In this document: positions 15,189 to 24,041 of the stretch, piece after piece
How positions within the stretch are numbered: position 1 is the stretch's first letter
Layout: every line of letters starts with the position of its first letter
Assembly (NCBI GenBank): GCA_902362725.1
Contig: CABIXM010000008.1
Coordinates: 62,001 to 126,000, forward strand
DNA: 64,000 nucleotides
Direction of reading: 5' to 3'
DNA from: Clostridiaceae bacterium
Lineage (GTDB): Bacteria > Bacillota > Clostridia > Lachnospirales > Lachnospiraceae
Notes under the pieces: model-generated
The model's database searches: none
What the model saw: the letters and a program-made list of their open reading frames with translations, nothing else
Told to the model about the DNA's origin: nothing
Position numbers and translations under genes: made by a program

Positions 15189-17357
15189 ATGAGAGAGTTT
15201 TTTATCTATGCATTGCAGAATCTTCTTGTACTGGATGCTTTGATTCTGATTTTGTGGCTGCTGGATGGACGTTTTTCCTGGAAATCGGGGCATCTTTGGC
15301 GGAAATGGCTGTGGCTGCTTGTGTGTATACGGATGCTGCTTCCGGTGGAGTTCCATCTTGAGGATCTGAATCAGTCCTGGAAAGGCTGGCAGGTTCAGCT
15401 GGAAGTGGAAACGGATGATGCTTCCCGGACAGACAGGGAAGCGGAGGAAGAGATTTTCCTAAATGGAGAATCGACTTATGCACAGATGCCATCCGCTGAT
15501 ACTGCTTCGGTGCAGTCAGCGTCAGAGGGTGACAAAGAACAAGCAGCGGTCTCAGAAAAGAATCACACATCTGAAGAAGCGAAAGCAGAGAAGCAGGAAG
15601 CTTTTTCTGGTTTTCTGTGGAAGCAGAAAACGCTGATTCTGTCCGGTATCTGGCTTTTGGGCTTCCTGGTGCTGCTGTTTTATCATATTCTGCAGTATTA
15701 CCTGCTTAGGGATTTCTTTTTTGGAGATTCCAGAACCTGTCAGGATGAGAAAGTGACAGGGCTTGTGAGAAGCTGGTGCAGAAGCTATCATATCAAAAAA
15801 GTGCCGGAGCTTCTCTGGAAGGAGCAGCTTCCTACCCCTGTGACCTTTGGATATTTCCGGAAAAAACTGGTATTTCCGCCGGAACTCTTTGAAGAAGAGG
15901 AAATGCCACTGGTTCTGCGGCACGAGCTCATGCATCTGAAATACAGGGATTCCTGGTACAAGGCCATCCTGCTTCTGGTCTGCGATCTGTACTGGTTCAA
16001 TCCGGTTTTCTGGGTGATGAAAAAGCTGGCATTCCGGGACGTGGAGTATGTCTGTGATGAACGGGTCACCAGGGAAATGAAGCCGGAAGAAAAGAAGCAG
16101 TACGGCGAAACTATTTTAAAGGCAGCCAGGTACAGCACAGGAAAACCGGCACCTGCCCTGGTTCCCTTTGCCCTTCGGAAAAAGGATATAAAGAAGCGGA
16201 TGAATAATCTGTTCGTTTTCCGGAACTGGCGTGGAGGCTTCATTCCATTCCTGCTGGCGCTTCTGGGGGTAGGACTTCTGGAAATGGGGATTACGGTATC
16301 TGTCAAAGAGATTCCGGTAGAGGCAGCTGCGGAGCAGACGCCTGTGAACTGGGAGGAAGAGGAAGTCATCGCAGGAACTTATCCCACGGACGATCTGCAG
16401 GCGCTGAACCGGCAGAAGGATGCGAAAAGCTCTTATATTACGGATCGGTTTACAGGTTTTAATCATTACTATATTGATGAGAACGGTACCCTTTGGGGAA
16501 CCGGGGAAAATGACAGCTGGCAGCTGGGCATCACAAAGGAAAGCGATATCAATAACCTGGATGTGACCTATACGGAGCCGATGAAAATAGCGGAGCATGT
16601 GGTGCATGTGGATGCGAATGTGAACAGTACCTTTGTGATCTGGATAACAGAGGATGGAAATCTGTATGGACAGGGAGCCAATACCTGGGGGGCACTCCGG
16701 CTTCCCATGAAAGAAAATGAACCATGGAATCCCTGGCTGAATCTGACAATGGAACCTCAGCTTCTGATGGAGCATGTCACCTATGCTTCCGCAGGTCAGG
16801 AATGTATCTCTGTGCTGACGGAGGACAAAAAGGTCTGGTGGTGGGGACGGATGCAGGCTACCACCGGAACCGAAGGGCCTGGCAATCTGTTCGCAGAGGA
16901 ACCCAGGCTGATGGTGGAGAACGCCAGGTATACGGTCTGTGGCCTTGCCACTGCGGCGGCCATCGATGAAGAGAATCGTCTGTGGCTGTGGGGCTGTAAT
17001 GTCTGGGGACAATGTGCCACAGAAGGAGAGGACTATCTGGAGGAACCCTATATGGCCTGTACAGATGTGGAAATGGTCTGGACCGATTTTCTGAGCGCCC
17101 GCCAGAATGTGTTTGATCCGGCAGAGTGGATGGGAATGAACCCGTATGGCAGTTCTGAAAAAGACTGCATACATTCCTATACGACGTTCATCCGAAAAAC
17201 AGATGGACAGATGTATGCCTGCGGGATGGATCTGGGGGCTTTCGTGAAGTCGGTCAAGCTGTTTGGAGACTTATATGTAGAAAACTCCGAACGTCCGGAG
17301 GATTATGTACGGAGTTATTCGCCGTATTTTCTCCCGGTAGAAATTATAGAAGAATAG
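15189..17357 (+). CDS. M56 (BlaR1/MecR1-like) membrane protease with C-terminal RCC1-like propeller
   Basis: Membrane sensor protease of 722 residues. Membrane segments lie near 1-28, 145-175 and 355-375. A Ser/Glu-rich insert fills about 75-140. The M56 zinc site is HELMH (His245, Glu246, His249) with Glu291 in VCDERV as third ligand. After the last membrane segment, where BlaR1 has a penicillin-binding domain, this protein has repeated RCC1-type modules outside the cell: DENGTLWGTGENDSWQLG, TEDGNLYGQGANTWGAL, TEDKKVWWWG, DEENRLWLWGCNVWGQ and TDGQMYACGMDLGAF. The propeller should be the sensor. By analogy the protease acts on the BlaI-type repressor encoded just upstream. No penicillin-binding SxxK/KTG motifs are visible. 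Confidence 0.88.
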   Translation: MREFFIYALQNLLVLDALILILWLLDGRFSWKSGHLWRKWLWLLVCIRMLLPVEFHLEDLNQSWKGWQVQLEVETDDASRTDREAEEEIFLNGESTYAQMPSADTASVQSASEGDKEQAAVSEKNHTSEEAKAEKQEAFSGFLWKQKTLILSGIWLLGFLVLLFYHILQYYLLRDFFFGDSRTCQDEKVTGLVRSWCRSYHIKKVPELLWKEQLPTPVTFGYFRKKLVFPPELFEEEEMPLVLRHELMHLKYRDSWYKAILLLVCDLYWFNPVFWVMKKLAFRDVEYVCDERVTREMKPEEKKQYGETILKAARYSTGKPAPALVPFALRKKDIKKRMNNLFVFRNWRGGFIPFLLALLGVGLLEMGITVSVKEIPVEAAAEQTPVNWEEEEVIAGTYPTDDLQALNRQKDAKSSYITDRFTGFNHYYIDENGTLWGTGENDSWQLGITKESDINNLDVTYTEPMKIAEHVVHVDANVNSTFVIWITEDGNLYGQGANTWGALRLPMKENEPWNPWLNLTMEPQLLMEHVTYASAGQECISVLTEDKKVWWWGRMQATTGTEGPGNLFAEEPRLMVENARYTVCGLATAAAIDEENRLWLWGCNVWGQCATEGEDYLEEPYMACTDVEMVWTDFLSARQNVFDPAEWMGMNPYGSSEKDCIHSYTTFIRKTDGQMYACGMDLGAFVKSVKLFGDLYVENSERPEDYVRSYSPYFLPVEIIEE

Positions 17358-17371
17358 AGGAGACAAGACGT

Positions 17372-18877
17372 ATGAAAAGAGAAAGCAGACAGGAGTTTGA
17401 TGAATGGAATGAGGAGGAGAGTGGTTTTTCCGTACGAACTGTGCTTGCAGTTCTGGCGGCCATCCTGTGTGTGCTGGGACTATGTGCTGTTCTGTATTTT
17501 CTGATTTTCCGGGGCGAAAAGGAAGAACCGGAAAAAGCCGAGGAAGTTCAGGTCATTGCCGATACGGAAGAGGAAATAGTGGATAAAGAGGAGCTGGATT
17601 ATGAAGATCCGCAGAGCACGGAGAATCTGACTTCCGATGAGACCGGGGCAGAAACGGCAGTTTCAAAAATTCTGATTTCTGAACATGCAGCAGAAACGGA
17701 TGATGTGACCCTTGGTATTGATGTTTCCCGGTTTCAGGGAACTATTGACTGGAAAGCAGTTGCAGATGCAGGCATCGATTTTGCCATGATACGGGTGGGC
17801 TATCGTACCCAGAGCAGCGGAGAGATTGTGGAGGACAGCAATGCCCGGTATAACATGCAGGAAGCGTCGGCAAACGGAATCAAAATAGGTGCTTACTTTT
17901 TCTCCACAGCAGTATCGGAAGCAGAAGCAGTGGAGGAAGCACAGTGGGCAGCAGATATCATTTCCCAGTATCCCATTACCTACCCGGTAGCCTACAACTG
18001 CGAGGGGTTTGAAAATCCGGAGAACCGGCTGTACAGTCTTACCAAAACGGAGCGGACCGACTGTGCCATTGCCTTTCTGAATGAGATTTACAAGCAGGGC
18101 TACACCCCGGTGTTTTACGCTTCCAAAAACGAAATGGAAGAAGATTTGAAATGGGAAACCTCCCGGATTGACAAGAGCTTTAAGATCTGGGTATCCCAGT
18201 ATCCGGCGGCGCCCTATCCCCAGACAGTTACATCCAGCTACAGCGGCACGCATGTCATGTGGCAGTATACCAACAATGGTACGGTAGCAGGCGTTCCAAA
18301 GCCGGTGGATGCCAATGTGGCGTATTTCGGATATGAGAGCAGCGCCCAGGCACAGAACCAGGAAGCACCGGAAGAGGCCGAGGCGGATGTGGAGGCACTG
18401 ATGAAGTTTCAGAAGGTAGAAGAAACAGTTACGTCTAAAGACGTGACCAACCTGCGTGATATGCCCAGCCAGGGCTCCGACAGTACGGTACTTCGGACCC
18501 TGACCAATGGAGAGACGGCCACCAGAACCGGCATCAGTGACAGCGGCTGGTCCCGGCTTCTCATTGACGGCGAACGCTATTATGCAGTATCCAACTATCT
18601 GACGACGGATTTATCCCATCAGACGCCGGTGAAGGAGCCGGATGACGGATTGAAGACGAAATCTACGAAGGTTTCGGAAAATGTGACACCGAAGATCGAA
18701 GTAAACCTGCGGAAGCTTCCCAGCGTGACGAATCCGGATGCGGTTGTGGTGGCAACGGTCACTGCAGGCGAAGTCTTTGTGCGGACCGGAATCAATACAG
18801 ATTATGGATGGTCCAGGGTGGAATACAATGGACAGACTCTGTATTGCGTAAGCAGCTATCTGAATGTGGTGGAGTAA
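17372..18877 (+). CDS. Membrane-anchored GH25 lysozyme-like protein with two SH3 domains
   Basis: 501 residues: a cytoplasmic acidic start, one membrane segment (about 24-46), an acidic linker, a GH25 domain (about 113-330, starting LGIDVSRFQGTIDW with Asp117) and two bacterial SH3b-type domains (about 345-420 and 430-501, each with VNLR or TNLR and a final YL). GH25 enzymes cut the MurNAc-GlcNAc bond of peptidoglycan. In the normally acidic D-x-E pair the sequence reads YNCEGF, so the catalytic-site Asp is Asn209 while Glu211 is kept. The gene follows the M56 gene by 14 bases with the site AGAGGAGA and is the likely output of the sensor circuit. Activity may be low or binding-only. Confidence 0.88.
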   Translation: MKRESRQEFDEWNEEESGFSVRTVLAVLAAILCVLGLCAVLYFLIFRGEKEEPEKAEEVQVIADTEEEIVDKEELDYEDPQSTENLTSDETGAETAVSKILISEHAAETDDVTLGIDVSRFQGTIDWKAVADAGIDFAMIRVGYRTQSSGEIVEDSNARYNMQEASANGIKIGAYFFSTAVSEAEAVEEAQWAADIISQYPITYPVAYNCEGFENPENRLYSLTKTERTDCAIAFLNEIYKQGYTPVFYASKNEMEEDLKWETSRIDKSFKIWVSQYPAAPYPQTVTSSYSGTHVMWQYTNNGTVAGVPKPVDANVAYFGYESSAQAQNQEAPEEAEADVEALMKFQKVEETVTSKDVTNLRDMPSQGSDSTVLRTLTNGETATRTGISDSGWSRLLIDGERYYAVSNYLTTDLSHQTPVKEPDDGLKTKSTKVSENVTPKIEVNLRKLPSVTNPDAVVVATVTAGEVFVRTGINTDYGWSRVEYNGQTLYCVSSYLNVVE

Positions 18878-19124
18878 TAAGCAGTAAAATATAAAAAATC
18901 CATCATGCAGTTTATAAAAAATTAAGGGTTGGAACAGGTCACAAACCTTGAATTCTATTTTTTATTCTTTAAATGTAGAGTGTAGAAATCATGGTATTCG
19001 TGTCATATTGCGAGATATTATTGAAAATAATCGTGCTTATTAGTGCGAAAACTGAAGAAAATTCCGTTGATTTTTGCATGAATATTTGTCATGCTATGGT
19101 CAGTACCTTTAAGGAGGACGGATT
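18878..19124 (+). other. Intergenic region after the GH25 operon
   Basis: About 250 AT-rich bases with no gene. A weak hairpin (AAGGGTT / AACCTT near 18925-18955) is the only terminator-like feature. A TTGATT at 19067 and TGCTATGGT near 19092 may be remains of the promoter of the DUF4143 pseudogene, whose ribosome site AAGGAGG (19111) is intact. Confidence 0.4.
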
Positions 19125-19621
19125 ATGTATAGAAAGATTATGGGCTTCTTGAATGGCTTTGCCTGTCTGGCATCGTGTCAAGGGTTTACAAGGTGGAGCA
19201 AATCAAAAAGCCGCTGGAAAACTATCGTGATATTGATGCGTTTAAGATTTATGTGTCTGACTTGGGATTACTTTGTGCCAAGAAGGATTTAGCTGCCAAT
19301 GACATTCTTTATATGGTCGAGGAAATTAACGACTTTAAGGGCGGTATGGCGGAGAACTATGTCAATGTGCAGCTCTCCATAAACAGCTATTACACTTATT
19401 ATTGGGAGTCAGAGCGGGGGGCAGAGGTTGATTTTATCATTCAGCGTGACGGGCAGCTCATTCCCATTGAAGTCAAATCTGCCGATAACACCAGAGCCAA
19501 GAGCTTAAAGGTCTATATGGACACCTACAAGCCCGCTTATGCGATTAAGCTCTCCACTAAAAACTTCGGCTTTGAGGACAACAAAAAAATCGTTCCTCTC
19601 TATGCGGCATTTTGTATCTGA
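19125..19621 (+). pseudogene. DUF4143-family AAA ATPase, internally deleted
   Basis: Two ends of one gene joined by a deletion. The start (19125, after a perfect AAGGAGG) reads MYRKIMGFLN, as in DUF4143 ATPases. About 16 codons later the frame changes, and from about 19185 the +1-shifted frame gives the C-terminal part: KPLENYRDIDAFKIYVSDLG, GGMAENYVNVQL, YYWESERGAEVDFIIQ and PIEVKSADNTRAKSL, the DUF4143 nuclease-like domain. Walker A and B and most of the ATPase domain, about 250 residues, are missing. The intact family has about 400-450 residues. The gene is dead; many members behave as mobile or defence-associated ATPases of unknown role. Confidence 0.75.
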
Positions 19622-19695
19622 AATCAATATTTTGACGATAACGCTCACAGAAAATACAGGCGGAGATTCTGGCAGATATGACAGATTGAGTATCA

Positions 19696-19743
19696 AAAAA
19701 ACGATGGGTCAACCGGCAAGTAGACCGGAGCCCATCGTTTTTT
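19696..19743. terminator. Bidirectional terminator between DUF4143 relic and galK
   Basis: AAAAAACGATGGG / CCCATCGTTTTTT (19696-19708 with 19731-19743) with an inner CCGG pairing. T runs on both strands fit two convergent genes. Confidence 0.88.
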
Positions 19744-19759
19744 GACTCAGAATCTGGAT

Positions 19760-21040
19760 TTACAGAACCTGCATTCCGCCGTACTTCCGGATCATCAGTA
19801 CGCTGCAGGCACCCTCGCCGAATACGCCGTCCAGAGCAGCCTTGTATTCTGCTACTGCCTCATTTTTCACAAAGGCCTGGATAGTTCCGGCAAAGCCGCC
19901 GCCGTGTACACGGCTGACGCCGTTGCTGCCGAGAATGGCGTCGCTGACTGCCAGGGCCACCGATACGTTCTGGTGGGTAATGTCGTGGTTGGTGTATACG
20001 TTCTGGAGATATTTGAAGGAGGAATCGCCGGAGGCCTTTACAGCAGCCAGGAACGCATCGAAATCCTCTGCCTGGAGAGCGGCTACCTCTTTCTGAACTC
20101 TTACATTTTCGGTAACAAAATGGATAGCGCGTAAGTAAGCGCGGTCGCCGGTCTTTTCACGAATCTCTGCAGCATGGGAGAGGAGCTGCTCCAGAGTAAT
20201 ACCATGCAGAAGTTCCTGACCGAGTACAGCAGCCACGGCGCGCATCTCGGCGGGAACGGCTGCGTAATCCGGAGTCAGATCCGCATGGGAGCCCTTGGTA
20301 TCGGTGATACAGAGACTGTATCCATATTTTACCAGGTCGCAGCTTACATTTTCGATAACCGGGTGAGCCACGTCCGCAAAATCAATATGTACCAGATTGC
20401 CCACGGAGCTGGCCATCTGATCCATCAGTCCGGAGGGCTTTCCGAAGTGGACGTTCTCCGCATACTGACCAATGATGGCGATATCAACCGGGGAAAGCTT
20501 CATCTCATTGTAGAGGCCGGATACGATGGTTCCGATGATGGTTTCGAAAGCGGCAGAGGAGGACAGGCCTGCGCCAATCAGTACGTCGCTGGTCACATAA
20601 GCCTGGAAGCCGCCGATTTTGCCTCCATGGTTTTTGATTCCTTCCAGCACGCCGCGGATCAGGGAATCGGTGGTTCCTTTCAGTTCTTCCTTTACCTCCA
20701 GGTCGTCCAGGAATACGGTAATCATGTCGTAACCGTCAGATACCACGCGGACAACCGGTTCTGCCAGAGGCGCTGTGATGGCGATGGCGTCCAGGTTGAT
20801 GGAAGCGGCCAGTACTTCACCGTGCTGATGGTCGGTGTGATTGCCGCCGATCTCGCTGCGGCCCGGAGCGCTGAAGATCGCGATCTCTCCGGCTCCATAC
20901 AGCTCCTCATAGTGTGTCAGGGCGTCGATGTAACGCTGACGCTGATAGTCCAGACGGCTTTCGTCCAGGTAAATGTCCATGAGTGTGGAATCCAACTCCC
21001 GGTTTTGTAACAGATTTTTTATTTCTCCCGTTGTTTTCAT
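19760..21040 (-). CDS. galK: Galactokinase
   Basis: Phosphorylates galactose at C1, first step of the Leloir pathway. GHMP kinase of 426 residues with the galactokinase signature GRSEIGGNHTDHQHG near residue 60, the ATP loop VLIGAGLSSSAAFE near 155 and the third motif RVHGGGFAGTIQAFV near 380. The N-terminus is somewhat longer than in E. coli, as in other Clostridia. It is transcribed divergently from an mgl-type galactose ABC operon, with consensus promoters on both strands in the 215-bp space between, so galactose uptake and phosphorylation are encoded side by side. galT and galE are not in the window. Confidence 0.95.
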   Translation of the reverse strand: MKTTGEIKNLLQNRELDSTLMDIYLDESRLDYQRQRYIDALTHYEELYGAGEIAIFSAPGRSEIGGNHTDHQHGEVLAASINLDAIAITAPLAEPVVRVVSDGYDMITVFLDDLEVKEELKGTTDSLIRGVLEGIKNHGGKIGGFQAYVTSDVLIGAGLSSSAAFETIIGTIVSGLYNEMKLSPVDIAIIGQYAENVHFGKPSGLMDQMASSVGNLVHIDFADVAHPVIENVSCDLVKYGYSLCITDTKGSHADLTPDYAAVPAEMRAVAAVLGQELLHGITLEQLLSHAAEIREKTGDRAYLRAIHFVTENVRVQKEVAALQAEDFDAFLAAVKASGDSSFKYLQNVYTNHDITHQNVSVALAVSDAILGSNGVSRVHGGGFAGTIQAFVKNEAVAEYKAALDGVFGEGACSVLMIRKYGGMQVL

Positions 21041-21082
21041 TTGGAACTCTCCTTATATGATGTGAAATTTATACATAATTTC

Positions 21083-21111
21083 ATAGTAAACGATTTTGGA
21101 TTGCTTGTCAA
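21083..21111 (-). promoter_or_regulatory. galK promoter
   Basis: On the minus strand TTGACA (21111-21106), 17 bp, TACTAT (21088-21083). Confidence 0.68.
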
Positions 21112-21181
21112 TCACCTTGGAAGTCAACAGAAATCAAAGACTGGATCGTAAAAAATTAACCTAAAAAAGTAAAAAAATACA

Positions 21182-21209
21182 TTTGATTTGGTTGGAATTA
21201 TGTTATAAT
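21182..21209 (+). promoter_or_regulatory. mgl operon promoter
   Basis: TATAAT (21204-21209) with a weak -35 (TTTGAT, 21182-21187) at 16 bp. The weak -35 is compatible with activation, but I see no clear catabolite (cre) site. Confidence 0.5.
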
Positions 21210-21255
21210 TTTTATGTAGTTTGTAACTGCAACCACATGAAAGGGAGGATTTACT

Positions 21256-22428
21256 ATGAAAAAGAAACTTTTAGCAGTTGTATTATGCGGCGCTATGGCA
21301 TTATCCATGCTGGCTGGCTGCGGCGGCAAGAAAGAGGAAGCTCCGGCAGCTGACGCTACTGCAGAGGCAGAAGCAGGCGACGTAGCAGACGCTGCAGAGG
21401 CAACCGGAGATCTCTCCGATGCTAACATCGCAGTATTCTATTACACCTACTCTGACACATATATCTCTTCTGTTCGTACCGCACTGGATGCGAAGCTGGA
21501 CAGCCTTGGAGTAAAGTATCAGAACTATGACGCAAACAACAACCAGACCACACAGAACGAGCAGATCGATACCGCTCTTGCACAGGGCGCAAACATCCTG
21601 ATCGTAAACATCGTTACCTCCGGTTCTGTAGACGCTTCCCAGGCAGTTGTTGATAAGGCATCCGCTAAGGGCGTTGACCTGATCTTCTTCAACAGAGCAG
21701 TTGAGGATGACGCTACAGCAGGACAGGTTCTTGGTTCCTATGACAAGTGCGCGTTCGTTGGAACAGACGCTCCGGAAGCAGGACATATGCAGGGCAAGAT
21801 GATCGGCGATTACCTGGTTGAGAACTTTGACAAGGTTGACCTGAACGGCGACGGCAAGATTTCCTACGCTATGATGATGGGTCAGCTTGGTAACGCAGAG
21901 GCTATTTACCGTACTCAGTTCGCAGTAGAGGACGCTAACGCAGTTCTTAAGGAGGCTGGCAAGCCGGAGCTTGAGTACTTTGACCCGACCAACACAGACA
22001 AGTATCAGGTAGACCAGGACGGCGCATGGAGCGCAACCGCTGCAAATAACTACATGACCACCAACCTGTCCCAGTACAACGAGGGTAACGGCAACATGAT
22101 CGAGCTGGTTATCTGCAACAACGACGGTATGGCTGAGGGCGTTATCTCTGCACTGAACGATAAGGGATACAACCTGGGAACAGCTGATTCCACTCTGATT
22201 CCGGTATTCGGCGTAGACGCTACAGACGCAGCGAAGCAGCTCATCAGCGACGGCAAGATGGTTGGTACCATCAAGCAGGACGCAGAGGGTATGGCAGACT
22301 GTATCTCCATCATGGCTCAGAACGCAGCGAAGGGCGCAGCTCTGACAGATGGAACTGACAGCTACAATGCAGACGCAGAGATCAGCAACAAGATTTACGT
22401 TCCGTACGCACCGTACACAGGAGAGTAA
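21256..22428 (+). CDS. mglB: Galactose/methyl-galactoside ABC transporter substrate-binding lipoprotein
   Basis: Periplasmic-binding-protein family 1 receptor of 390 residues, lipid-anchored outside the membrane. The signal peptide ends in LAGC (Cys22) followed by an Ala/Glu-rich linker. The fold starts at about residue 58 (DANIAVFYYTYSDTYISSVRTALDA), and an EF-hand-like calcium loop DLNGDGKISYAMMMGQLGN near 195 matches MglB of enterobacteria. FNRAVED and IELVICNNDGMAEG are sugar-contact regions. A galactose or glucose ligand is likely given MglB features and divergent galK. A hairpin follows before mglA. Confidence 0.9.
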   Translation: MKKKLLAVVLCGAMALSMLAGCGGKKEEAPAADATAEAEAGDVADAAEATGDLSDANIAVFYYTYSDTYISSVRTALDAKLDSLGVKYQNYDANNNQTTQNEQIDTALAQGANILIVNIVTSGSVDASQAVVDKASAKGVDLIFFNRAVEDDATAGQVLGSYDKCAFVGTDAPEAGHMQGKMIGDYLVENFDKVDLNGDGKISYAMMMGQLGNAEAIYRTQFAVEDANAVLKEAGKPELEYFDPTNTDKYQVDQDGAWSATAANNYMTTNLSQYNEGNGNMIELVICNNDGMAEGVISALNDKGYNLGTADSTLIPVFGVDATDAAKQLISDGKMVGTIKQDAEGMADCISIMAQNAAKGAALTDGTDSYNADAEISNKIYVPYAPYTGE

Positions 22429-22470
22429 ATCACAGGAAACGATTTAAAAAGATAGCAAAGTAAGGATACA

Positions 22471-22503
22471 ACAAAGGCGGCCGTAAGTTACGTCCGCCTT
22501 TGT
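22471..22503 (+). terminator. Intercistronic hairpin between mglB and mglA
   Basis: ACAAAGGCGG / CCGCCTTTGT (22471-22480 with 22494-22503), no real T run after it. Probably a partial terminator or mRNA-stabilising hairpin that raises receptor over transporter expression. Confidence 0.65.
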
Positions 22504-22526
22504 GTCAACGAGATGGGAGGAAGAGT

Positions 22527-24026
22527 ATGGAGCATGATGTTCTCTTACAAATGACAGACATCTGTAAAGAATTCCCCGGTGTCAAGGCGCTGGATCATGT
22601 TTCTTTGACAGTGAAGAGGGGAACCGTCCACGCGCTGATGGGAGAAAACGGCGCAGGAAAATCCACCCTGATGAAATGCTTGTTTGGTATGTATGCCAAG
22701 AATAGCGGACAGATTTTTCTGGAAGGCAAAGAAATTAATTTCAAGAATTCGAAGGAAGCACTGGAAAACGGTGTGGCAATGGTGCATCAGGAGCTGAATC
22801 AGGCACTGAAGCGTAATGTAATGGACAACCTGTGGCTGGGACGTTATCCCAAGATTGCAGGCGTCATGGTAAATGAGAAAAAAATATACGATGATACGAA
22901 GGCTGTTTTTAAGGAGCTGGGCATCGACGTAGATCCGAAGCGGATTATGAGTACCATGCCGGTATCCCAGAGACAGATGGTGGAGATTGCGAAAGCCGTT
23001 TCCTATAATTCCAAGGTCATCGTATTTGACGAGCCTACTTCTTCACTGACAGAGCAGGAAGTAGAACATTTATTCGAGATTATAAATATGCTGCGTGACA
23101 GAGGCTGTGGCATTATCTATATTTCCCATAAGATGGCAGAGATTTTACGGATTTCGGATGAAGTTACCATCATGCGGGATGGTCAGTATGTGGCAACCCG
23201 TCCGTCAAGTGAGCTGACTACCGATGAAATTATCCGTCTGATGGTAGGCCGTGAGCTGACCAACCAGTTCCCGCCGAAAACCAATACGCCGGGCGAGGTA
23301 GCGCTGGAAGTAGAACACCTGACCGCGCAGTATTCCCTGCTGAAGGATGTATCTTTCAATGTAAGAAAGGGAGAGATCGTAGGTCTGGCAGGTCTGGACG
23401 GCAGCGGAAGAACAGAGACCCTGGAGAATATCTTTGGTATCGCTACCCGCCATTCCGGAACCATCAAGCTTTATGGAAAAGAAGTAAAGAACCGCAATGC
23501 CCGTGAGTCCATCAAAAATGGTTTTGCCATGCTGACGGAGGAGCGACGTGCCACCGGTATCTTCGGTATCCTGAATATCCGGGAAAACACGGTCATTTCC
23601 AGTTTGAAAAAGCACCTGCGTATGGGCTTCTGGCTGGATGAAAAGTCCATGAAAAAGGATACCCAGTGGTCTATTGACGCCATGCATACGAAGACCCCGA
23701 CCCAGGAGACGAAGATTCGTTCCCTGTCCGGTGGAAATCAGCAGAAGGTTATTCTGGGACGCTGGCTTCTGACCGAGCCGGAAGTACTGCTTCTGGACGA
23801 GCCTACCCGAGGAATTGACGTAGGAGCGAAGTACGAGATCTACCAGCTTATCATTGACCTGGCCAATAAGGGCAAATGTGTCATCGTGGTATCCTCTGAG
23901 ATGCCGGAGCTGCTTGGTATCTGCGACCGGATTCTGGTTATGTCCGGCGGACGGCTGGCAGGCGAAGTAAATGCAAGTGAGACGACGCAGGAAGAGATTA
24001 TGACTCATGCTGCGAAATACGTATAA
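22527..24026 (+). CDS. mglA: Sugar ABC transporter ATP-binding protein (MglA-type)
   Basis: Double ATPase of 499 residues. First domain: Walker [10 protein letters not shown], signature [13 protein letters not shown] and Walker [12 protein letters not shown]. Second domain: degenerate Walker [10 protein letters not shown], signature [15 protein letters not shown] and Walker [19 protein letters not shown]. This layout is typical of MglA/RbsA. It powers galactose uptake through MglC. The ATG at 22527 is chosen because GGGAGGAAGAG lies just before it; a GTG at 22500 would place the start inside the preceding hairpin. Confidence 0.93.
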   Translation: MEHDVLLQMTDICKEFPGVKALDHVSLTVKRGTVHALMGENGAGKSTLMKCLFGMYAKNSGQIFLEGKEINFKNSKEALENGVAMVHQELNQALKRNVMDNLWLGRYPKIAGVMVNEKKIYDDTKAVFKELGIDVDPKRIMSTMPVSQRQMVEIAKAVSYNSKVIVFDEPTSSLTEQEVEHLFEIINMLRDRGCGIIYISHKMAEILRISDEVTIMRDGQYVATRPSSELTTDEIIRLMVGRELTNQFPPKTNTPGEVALEVEHLTAQYSLLKDVSFNVRKGEIVGLAGLDGSGRTETLENIFGIATRHSGTIKLYGKEVKNRNARESIKNGFAMLTEERRATGIFGILNIRENTVISSLKKHLRMGFWLDEKSMKKDTQWSIDAMHTKTPTQETKIRSLSGGNQQKVILGRWLLTEPEVLLLDEPTRGIDVGAKYEIYQLIIDLANKGKCVIVVSSEMPELLGICDRILVMSGGRLAGEVNASETTQEEIMTHAAKYV

Positions 24027-24041
24027 AGGGGGCGGCGCGAT

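Noticed and set aside
20174..21010. Plus-strand frame of 278 codons opposite galK
   Set aside because: Shadow of galactokinase; no start signal, no family similarity.
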